Source: CAYUVH01 sp964448135
GTDB taxonomy: Bacteria; Verrucomicrobiota; Verrucomicrobiia; Limisphaerales; UBA8199
DNA: 64,000 bases
Assembly (NCBI GenBank): GCA_964448135.1
Contig: CAYUVH010000026.1
Location: 24,663-88,662, forward strand
Reading direction: 5' to 3'
Under the pieces are notes generated by a model. The model saw only the letters and a list, made by a program, of their open reading frames with translations. It was not told the origin of the DNA and ran no database searches. How positions within the stretch are numbered: position 1 is the stretch's first letter; each line of letters begins with the position of its first letter. Below, piece after piece: positions 58,668 through 64,000 of this stretch. The translations under genes and the position numbers were made by a program.

Positions 58668-59108
58668 TCATTCCTCCGGTTCGCCACCCAGGAAACGCCC
58701 CCAGAGGCCGTCGCGGAAATCGCGCCCGTGCAGGAGTTTCGCGAGATTCGCGAGGGTATGGATGTGCTTCTGAACCTCGCCGAGCGGCACCAAGAACAGA
58801 AACACCAAATGCACCGGCTTGCCGTCAATGGCATCGAAGGGAATTCCCGGCCGGGAGCGGCCAATCATGTGGACGACCTCGGGCACCAGATCTGTCCGGG
58901 CGTGGGGAAGACCGATGCCGAAGCCGATGCCGGTGCTCATGGCGGTCTCCCGCTTGCGCAGACAGGCGGCGATGGCGTCACGATGTTCGGCCGGGATTTT
59001 GTGCGTGGCCACGAGATGGTCCATCAACTCGTCGATGGCCTGCCAGCGATCGCGCGCTTGTAGATCCACGACTTCCGCGTTGGGTCCGAAGAATTCTTCA
59101 AAATCCAT
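58668..59108 (-). CDS. PTS EIIA-like (PtsN/fructose type) protein
   Basis: A 146-residue cytoplasmic EIIA domain of the fructose/nitrogen-PTS class. The phosphorylatable H69 lies in GIGLPHART, and the helical plan ELMDHLVATHKIPAEHRDAIAACLRKRETAMSTGIG is typical. It probably acts in regulation by phosphotransfer and not in sugar uptake, as no EIIBC gene is nearby. The end carries an Arg/Glu-rich tail. The gene lies 27 bases downstream of the 187-aa membrane-anchored gene and could share its transcript. Confidence 0.9.
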   Translation of the reverse strand: MDFEEFFGPNAEVVDLQARDRWQAIDELMDHLVATHKIPAEHRDAIAACLRKRETAMSTGIGFGIGLPHARTDLVPEVVHMIGRSRPGIPFDAIDGKPVHLVFLFLVPLGEVQKHIHTLANLAKLLHGRDFRDGLWGRFLGGEPEE

Positions 59109-59134
59109 AATATGAGATGAGGGAACGAAAGGGG

Positions 59135-59698
59135 TTAAGTTTTGGGTTGCAGCGCATATTTCGTAATAGTGGCATCAAGCATGTCAAACACGTTGGTCCC
59201 GAACGCTTTTTGGAAAGCCGGCTTGTCCTGCATGCGGCATAGCAGCAGCAGACCATTGTCCCCGTGGAAGCTGACGTAGTGAAGGAGGATGGGCGGATAG
59301 CGAGTGTCCGGAACCACGAGCAATCCACAACGTCGCGCAATGTTCAGCGGAGTGGAAGTTCGGTTGAAATTTGTAAGTACGGAATCGTCCGGAATCGCGA
59401 TGAAAAATTCCCAGACTTCACCCGCCGTGCGTAGCGCATACAACTGCTTATTCTCACGGTCATCTAGCCTGTCATAAAGCCGTCCCAGGCAGGAGTTCAA
59501 CGGGTGCGGGGAAAGTTCCATGACGAACTTTACCCGAACCATCGTGTTCGCGCAGGAGATAGCGCGCCGGTATCCCGCGTCCCCGGTCGCGATTTTGCCG
59601 GACGGAAACAGGACCCATACCCCGCCGCAAATGATTATCCCGACAAAGGCAACGAGGCAGAGCCAGCGAAGCGTTTTGCGTTTCGGGGCGGTTTCCAT
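59135..59698 (-). CDS. Membrane-anchored hypothetical protein, 187 aa
   Basis: A protein with an N-terminal basic stretch and a membrane helix (LRWLCLVAFVGIIICGGVWVLFPSG), then a soluble domain of about 150 residues (KFVMELSPHPLNSCLGRLYDRL... FFIAIPDDSVLTNF... LLHYVSFHGDNGLLLLCRMQDK). Start METAPKRKTLRW is chosen because longer frames lack coding look. The family is not recognised; it is plausible as a periplasm-facing protein. Confidence 0.65.
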   Translation of the reverse strand: METAPKRKTLRWLCLVAFVGIIICGGVWVLFPSGKIATGDAGYRRAISCANTMVRVKFVMELSPHPLNSCLGRLYDRLDDRENKQLYALRTAGEVWEFFIAIPDDSVLTNFNRTSTPLNIARRCGLLVVPDTRYPPILLHYVSFHGDNGLLLLCRMQDKPAFQKAFGTNVFDMLDATITKYALQPKT

Positions 59699-60242
59699 GG
59701 GTGGAGGATAAATCGTTGCGGAGCGGGTGGCAACCTGGCGTCGTGGAAAGCGATCCCCCAAGGACGACGATCGCATGGTACCAGTGAAGGGAGTTGATTT
59801 GCTCGCTTCCGCTTTTGCCCACCAAAAAGCTCCGAATGACTTCGGGAGCGGGAAAATTCGGCGGGAGGTAAATACTTTTTTTAATTATTTTTTTGAACGA
59901 GGCCATTTTTGCGACCTCGCAAAAGTGAAAAGAAATCAAGCGGGCGTGGATAATTTGAGGGTCGGTGGGCGGATTTTCCTGAAAAAATAATCTCCCACGG
60001 TGGGGGATTATTTTTTGGGCGGATGTGGTTTGATAGGCGCGTGCCAGGGAGTGGCAGGCAGGGAGGTGGGTCGGACGGGCGCTCCCCGCGAGGTCCGGTC
60101 TTCGCATCGGCTCCGATGATTTTCGGGGCGGTCGAAGGCCGGTCCGGCTGCGGGGAGCGTGGTTCCGGCCACTGGGAAACACCTTCGGAGGCCATGCGCC
60201 CGGGCAGCGAAAGGATGAACAAACAAGGAAGGCTGCACTGAT
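59699..60242. other. Gap of about 540 bases between divergent genes
   Basis: No credible gene. It contains A/T-rich runs (TTTTTTTAATTATTTTTTTG near 59880) and the hairpin at 59982-60016. The remainder is GC-rich and may hold promoters for the lipoprotein gene downstream. Confidence 0.55.
59982..60016. terminator. Symmetric bidirectional terminator hairpin
   Basis: AAAAAATAATCTCCCAC pairs with GTGGGGGATTATTTTTT (one G-T wobble) around a tiny loop. The A-run before and T-run after make a bidirectional intrinsic terminator, usable from either side of a divergent region. Confidence 0.75.
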
Positions 60243-60965
60243 ATGAAAACGAAACGATTCTTCAACCTGATCTCAGGGGGCCGGCTCGCGTCCGGCTTGG
60301 GGGCATTGGCAATCGCGCTGGTGGCGGGGTGCGCAACGGGGCCGACGCCGACGCCGGGGCCGACGCCGGGGCCAGGACCGGCGCCGATCAGCCGGGCGGC
60401 GAGCAACACAATCGCAGTATTGGATGTGACGGTGCCGATCGCGGTGGCGGTGGAGTGCGCGCGACAGCCGGAGAGCGTGCTGTTTTTCCGCGCGGCGGCG
60501 GAGGTGATCGAGGCGGTCGCGGGTGGGACCAATGACGCCAGCCTGGATTTGTCGGCGGCGCTGCGGGAGCTGGCGGGGAAGGCGTTTACGAATCTGAGCC
60601 CGAATGCGGAGTTGGCGGTTATGGCGGGGTTGGTGTTGTACGAGTCGTTTGTGGCGCAGCACGGGTTGAGCGGGCTGGAGTTGAATGCGGATCAGCGGGC
60701 GATTTTGCGGGCGCTGGCGGTGGATATCCGGCGGGGGTTGCCGCCGGCGACGATGGATTCGGTGAGGGGTTTCGAGGCGGGAACGGGGGAGGGAAGGAAC
60801 GCAAAGGGCATAGGGCGCGGAGACGCGAAGGAATTGAACACCAAGCAAACTAAGGAAACGAAGAGGAGCGAGAAGAATAGGACCAGTAGGACGGATATGA
60901 GTGTGGACCTGCGGGTGATTTTGGGGGCGCTGGGGACGGAGAGGGAAGAAACGCAAAGGGCATAA
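60243..60965 (+). CDS. Lipoprotein with Pro/Gly linker, C-terminus partly repeat-derived
   Basis: A lipoprotein of 240 residues (lipobox LVAGCAT) with a Gly/Pro/Thr repeat linker (GPTPTPGPTPGPGPAP), then a helical domain (LSAALRELAGKAFTNLSPNAELAVMAGLVLYESFVAQ... DQRAILRALAVDIRR). After about residue 178 the frame runs through dispersed repeat DNA: copies of CGCAAAGGGCATA and GGCGCGG(A/G)GACGC, and ends within the second copy. The original stop may therefore have been lost by repeat insertion. First of a plus-strand set of four secreted/membrane genes. Confidence 0.7.
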   Translation: MKTKRFFNLISGGRLASGLGALAIALVAGCATGPTPTPGPTPGPGPAPISRAASNTIAVLDVTVPIAVAVECARQPESVLFFRAAAEVIEAVAGGTNDASLDLSAALRELAGKAFTNLSPNAELAVMAGLVLYESFVAQHGLSGLELNADQRAILRALAVDIRRGLPPATMDSVRGFEAGTGEGRNAKGIGRGDAKELNTKQTKETKRSEKNRTSRTDMSVDLRVILGALGTEREETQRA

Positions 60966-61061
60966 GGCGCGGGGACGCAGAGAAAGCCTTGAGCCGCTAA
61001 AAGGCGCAAGAGGTACAAAAAGAAAGACGCGGACCAGAGTCAGAAAAATGGAGTCAGAAAA

Positions 61062-61922
61062 ATGAAGACACAGAAGAAATCTTTGGGAGGGGGCGGGGAG
61101 CAGAGAGTTGGGACTGGCAAGCTGCAGGGTTCAAACACGCTTCACGGTGCGATGAAGTTGGGGTGCCGGAGGCCGAGGAAGGATTATCGCACGTTGAAAA
61201 TGCGGACGTATCTGCGGGAGGGGATGCAGAAGGGGACGCTGGTGGCGCCGGAGCAGTTTGTGAATTGGGATTCCAATGTCCGGTTCGGGATGTTCGAGAA
61301 TGATGTGATCGGGGATTGCACGTGCGCGGCGGCGGCGCACATGGTGCAGCGGTGGTGCGCGAACACGGGGCGCGTTTGCAAGATCACGTCGCGCGAGGTG
61401 ATCGCGGCTTATTCGAAGGTGAGCGGGTACGATCCGCTGACGGGCAAACACGATGTGGGCGCGGATCCGCTAGACGTGCTGAATTTGTGGCGGCGGGAGG
61501 GGATTGGCGGTCACCGGATCCTGGCTTACACGGAGGTGAACCTGAAAAATTTCGTGGAGGTGCAATGGGTGATCCAGCATTTCGGCGGGATTTATTACGC
61601 GGTGGATCTGCCGGTGCTGGCGCAGGACCAGCAGGTTTGGGATCTCGCGGATCAGGCAGTGAAGGAGGCGGAGGCGGGGAGTTGGGGTGGGCACATGGTT
61701 TCGAGCGGGCGGTATTATCCCGGGTATTTGCGTTTCGCGACGTGGGGAGACACGAAGGCGGCGACGCCGCAATGGGCGGTGACGTATGGGTTCGCGGGTT
61801 ATGCGGTGGTGAGCGAGGAGTGGCTGGATGCGCGCGGGGCGACGCCGGACGGGTTTGATTTGACGAGGTTAAGGGATGATCTGGCGGTGGTGGAGGAATT
61901 GAAGCGGGAACAGGCGGCCTGA
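61062..61922 (+). CDS. Papain/C39-like cysteine-protease fold protein
   Basis: A 286-residue protein. A block NDVIGDCTCAAAAHMVQRW carries the likely nucleophile Cys in GDCT, and GGHMVSSGRYYPGYL about 130 residues later carries the His, an arrangement like papain- or C39-type peptidases. No signal peptide is obvious. It may be a phage- or element-encoded peptidase or an inactive relative. The lipoprotein gene lies upstream and the lipase gene downstream, with repeat-like sequence between. Confidence 0.65.
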   Translation: MKTQKKSLGGGGEQRVGTGKLQGSNTLHGAMKLGCRRPRKDYRTLKMRTYLREGMQKGTLVAPEQFVNWDSNVRFGMFENDVIGDCTCAAAAHMVQRWCANTGRVCKITSREVIAAYSKVSGYDPLTGKHDVGADPLDVLNLWRREGIGGHRILAYTEVNLKNFVEVQWVIQHFGGIYYAVDLPVLAQDQQVWDLADQAVKEAEAGSWGGHMVSSGRYYPGYLRFATWGDTKAATPQWAVTYGFAGYAVVSEEWLDARGATPDGFDLTRLRDDLAVVEELKREQAA

Positions 61923-62313
61923 CGGCAGGCGCGAAGGACCAAGAACCAAGGACCAAGGACCAAACTTGGGGCGCGGAAAACAAATGAGGCACGGAGAAGG
62001 ATCGTCATAGCCACGAAAAGGCACAAAGAGACACAAAAAGAAAACCACAGAGGCACGGAGACACAGAGAAAGAAGCAAAACGCTTTTCAACCGCAGAGAA
62101 CGCAAGGAGCACAAAGGACGGATGGGTGGAGAGAAGAATTCAGAGGCACAAAAACGAATGAACACGGATGCCAAGGAAAAGAAAACTGGGGGGCTTGATG
62201 GGAAAACTTCTCCTCCGCGGGGGCCCATGATCGTAAGGGACTTGATTCGGGGTTGCGTCGGGGGAGAAGGCTTAACGCAAAGGGCAAGAGACGCGGAGAC
62301 GCAAAGGAAGGAA
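61923..62313. repeat. Repeat-dense gap between peptidase and lipase genes
   Basis: It contains ACCAAGAACCAAGGACCAAGG (phrase family seen at 22.4 and 24.6 kb), many AAAGAGACACAAAAAG, GAGGCACGGAGACAC and ACGCAAAGGGCAAGAGACGC words, and ATGAACACGGATGCC. No reliable gene apart from a possible longer lipase start. Confidence 0.6.
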
Positions 62314-63270
62314 ATGAACACGGATCAGAAAGAAATGATTGCTGGGGTGCTAAAATTGCAACCGGTGAACCCTGTCCGCCAGAGCTTCAACGAAGGCGGT
62401 GGGAACCGGCCACCAAACGAAGGATCGGGGCTGGATTTGACGGAGGAGTGGTCGGCGCGGAATGCGCGGGTGATGGTGGGGTTGTGCGCGGAGTCGTACT
62501 CACTGCGTGAGGGTCAAGGGGAGACAATCGAATGCGGGCTCATGCACTCGCCGCGGGAGGGCCAGGGGGAGAGGATTCAATGCGGGCTGACACATGGGGT
62601 GGTGAAGTCGTGGCGGGAGGAGGATGGGAGTTGCACGAAGGTGATGGCGATTCGGGGGACGGCGAATGCGGCGGATTGGCGCCGGGATTTGAACATCAAG
62701 CGTGTGCCAGTGGACTCACTGCGTGAGGGCCAAGGGGAGACAAACATTTCCACAGAAGGAAACGAAGGTAACGAAGATGGTCCGAAGGTGCATCGGGGGT
62801 TTTTGGAGGCGGCGGAGGAGATTTTGCCGCTGGTGTCGGCCGAGGCGGAAACGGCGGCGCAGTTTTTTCTGACGGGACATTCGCTGGGCGGAGCGGTGGC
62901 GGTGTTGCTGGCGTGGAAACTGGCGCAGCGGGGATTGAACGTGCGGGCGGTTTATACGTTTGGCGGGCCGCGGGTGGGGGATTGGCGGTTTCGGTTGGAG
63001 TATGAGCGCGCGCTGGGCAGGCGAACGTTTCGCGTGGTGAACCAGGCGGACATCGTGCCGCGGGTGCCGCTGTGGTTGCTGGGGTGGCGGCACGTGGGAC
63101 GGGAACTATTTCTGCCGTTGATGGGGCGGGCACGGTGGGGGACGCCGATTTGGCTGAAGCTGCTTTCGGATTTTGGTGCGATTTACCGGGAATGGGCGGA
63201 GGGGAGGATCGCGCTGGTTGCGGATCATGATTGCGCTAGGGAATACGTGAGGAGGATGAACGAGTTGTGA
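62314..63270 (+). CDS. Class 3 lipase with in-frame repeat insertions
   Basis: An alpha/beta hydrolase of about 318 residues. The nucleophile elbow GHSLGGA and the following PRVGDWRF, VVNQADIVPRVP and HVGREL (Asp and His candidates) match class 3 lipases. The N-terminal part is disrupted by in-frame units of repeat DNA (SLREGQGET, SPREGQGER, then SLREGQGET again), so the N-terminal fold may be expanded relative to normal lipases. The ATG at 62314 follows AAGGAAGG; earlier in-frame codons lie in repeat sequence. Third of the plus-strand set. Confidence 0.82.
   Translation: MNTDQKEMIAGVLKLQPVNPVRQSFNEGGGNRPPNEGSGLDLTEEWSARNARVMVGLCAESYSLREGQGETIECGLMHSPREGQGERIQCGLTHGVVKSWREEDGSCTKVMAIRGTANAADWRRDLNIKRVPVDSLREGQGETNISTEGNEGNEDGPKVHRGFLEAAEEILPLVSAEAETAAQFFLTGHSLGGAVAVLLAWKLAQRGLNVRAVYTFGGPRVGDWRFRLEYERALGRRTFRVVNQADIVPRVPLWLLGWRHVGRELFLPLMGRARWGTPIWLKLLSDFGAIYREWAEGRIALVADHDCAREYVRRMNEL
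62499..62744 (+). repeat. Dispersed repeat units inside the lipase gene
   Basis: CTCACTGCGTGAGGG(T/C)CAAGG occurs at 62499 and 62715 and a related form GGGAGGGCCAGGGGGAG in between. A 48-base direct duplication surrounds AATGCGGGCT (62531 and 62579). All insertions are in frame, adding 9-16 residues each. Confidence 0.65.
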
Positions 63271-63302
63271 ATTGCCGATTGCCAATTGCCGATTGCCGAT
63301 TG
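63271..63302. repeat. ATTGCC(G/A) tandem repeat
   Basis: Four units of ATTGCC(G/A) separate the lipase stop from the next gene. It is a short simple repeat. Confidence 0.6.
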
Positions 63303-63322
63303 AGGGAAAGGAAGAAAAGCGC

Positions 63323-63739
63323 ATGAACAACGTGGATCAGGGTGTGCCAGCGTGGTTGGTGATGTTGCTGGCGTTTCCGGCGCTGGTGGGCGCGGTGATG
63401 GCGACTTTGAGTTATTTCGCGACGCGGCGGGAGATGGACGATGCGCGGGCGCGGCTGGCGAAGGTGGAGGACGCGCGGGCGCCAGACCGGTTTGTAAATC
63501 GGGAGGAGTTTTTGTCGCTGGTGAGCCGTAACGCGGTGGAGCACGACAATATTTTCAAGAAGCTGGGCGGTATCGAGCGGGGAGCGAAGGAGCATACGGA
63601 TCGGGCGCTGGCGAAGGTGCAGGAGGATATCAAGGAGGTGTCGAACAAGGTGGCGTCGGTGGAGACGAAGACGGACCAGCAGAATGCGTGGCTGGAGCGG
63701 ATGGATGAGAAGCTGGACCGGATTTCGCAGAAAGGGTGA
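63323..63739 (+). CDS. Coiled-coil membrane protein (holin/spanin-like)
   Basis: A 138-residue protein with an N-terminal membrane helix (VPAWLVMLLAFPALVGAVMATLSYFA) and a long coiled coil (MDDARARLAKVEDARAP... KVQEDIKEVSNKVASVETKTDQQNAWLERMDEKLDRIS). This resembles small phage lysis-accessory or envelope proteins. The ATG at 63323 is preceded by GGAAAGGAAG, a good ribosome site. Last of the plus-strand set of lipoprotein, peptidase, lipase and membrane protein. Confidence 0.72.
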   Translation: MNNVDQGVPAWLVMLLAFPALVGAVMATLSYFATRREMDDARARLAKVEDARAPDRFVNREEFLSLVSRNAVEHDNIFKKLGGIERGAKEHTDRALAKVQEDIKEVSNKVASVETKTDQQNAWLERMDEKLDRISQKG

Positions 63740-63744
63740 GGGAA

Positions 63745-63868
63745 ATGACGAAGCACAGGTGAATGACGAAGCACGAATGACGAATGACGAAAGAAATCCG
63801 AAATCGGAAGCTCGAGAGCCGGATGGGAATTTGAACGGGTTTTTGATTTGAAATTTGAGATTTGAAAT
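63745..63868. repeat. 'GACGAAGCACGAATGAC' and 'TTTGAAATTTGAG' phrase repeats
   Basis: ATGACGAAGCACGAATGACG (about 63761-63780) matches the region at 16.65 kb, and TTTGAAATTTGAGATTTGAAA (about 63847-63867) matches 40.86 kb. They end the window in gene-free DNA. Confidence 0.6.
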
Positions 63869-64000
63869 CAGAAGCATCCCACAGCCTTGAAATTGGAGTA
63901 TGGTTTCGCGTTTTTTCCGAGCAATTCCCGGTGGCGTTGGCTCCAAGTGGTTTAAGACTTTTGTGATTTATGAGGGGCTTTGAAACTATGGCCGGGGTGG

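Overview
The window looks like chromosomal DNA of a free-living Gram-negative bacterium with about 60% GC, most likely Verrucomicrobiota (Pedosphaera/Limisphaerales-like). No 16S gene is present, so this is inferred. The grounds are many lipoproteins and outer-membrane proteins, a Wzz/Wza-type exopolysaccharide locus, a formylglycine sulfatase, a secreted protein ending in the FFRLSN style often seen in that phylum, pseudopilin-like C-termini, and many short 'phrase' repeats and paired inverted palindromes between genes. Housekeeping genes (tkt, dnaN, asnS, gatA, aceB, a cysteine desulfurase) are mixed with long accessory stretches.

Layout. 0-9 kb: small lipoproteins, a serine hydrolase, a coiled-coil pseudopilin-like protein, transketolase, a GDP-mannose-3,5-epimerase-like enzyme with a small membrane protein, and aquaporin coupled to an AMMECR1 protein. 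9-16.7 kb: an M48 peptidase coupled to an 1852-residue DUF4011-type helicase/nuclease with a C-terminal WGR domain, then a sirtuin. 16.7-22.4 kb: a minus-strand envelope lipoprotein cluster (YcfL, COG3014, LpoB, glycine-zipper protein) and a plus-strand membrane-protein pair that includes a site-2 protease. 22.4-23.8 kb: a tRNA with anticodon CUA (reads UAG), followed by a PTH2-type peptidyl-tRNA hydrolase gene whose reading frame back to the nearest ATG crosses two UAG codons, and then a small basic protein. 23.8-27.1 kb: a secreted protein, D-hydantoinase/dihydropyrimidinase and a TPR-LysM lipoprotein. 27.1-32.8 kb: an exopolysaccharide export operon (beta-barrel, Wzz/tyrosine kinase, Wza-like, FHA, second Wza-like). 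32.8-41 kb: asnS and gatA divergent, a VapBC-type toxin-antitoxin pair, dnaN and a cysteine desulfurase. 41-49 kb: arylsulfatase, an unrecognised 652-residue protein, a class IV aminotransferase and two tandem TlpA-like thioredoxins. 49-54 kb: three tandem YceI-domain paralogues, malate synthase and a DUF1328 protein. 54-57 kb: a compact minus-strand operon of small genes including a Mu Gam-like protein, facing a XRE repressor. 57-64 kb: small membrane and secreted proteins, a PTS IIA-like protein, and a plus-strand set (lipoprotein, C39/papain-like protein, class 3 lipase, coiled-coil membrane protein) whose genes contain dispersed repeats in frame.

The strongest candidate for something new is the tRNA(CUA)-PTH2 cassette. 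UAG is an ordinary stop codon for many genes here, so a UAG-reading tRNA just upstream of a UAG-interrupted peptidyl-tRNA hydrolase gene suggests readthrough-controlled expression; decay of the gene is the main alternative. The M48-helicase pair, the two proteins with kinase-lobe-like segments and the REPIN-like repeats are secondary leads. All assignments come from reading the sequence and recalling motifs; no database search was run.
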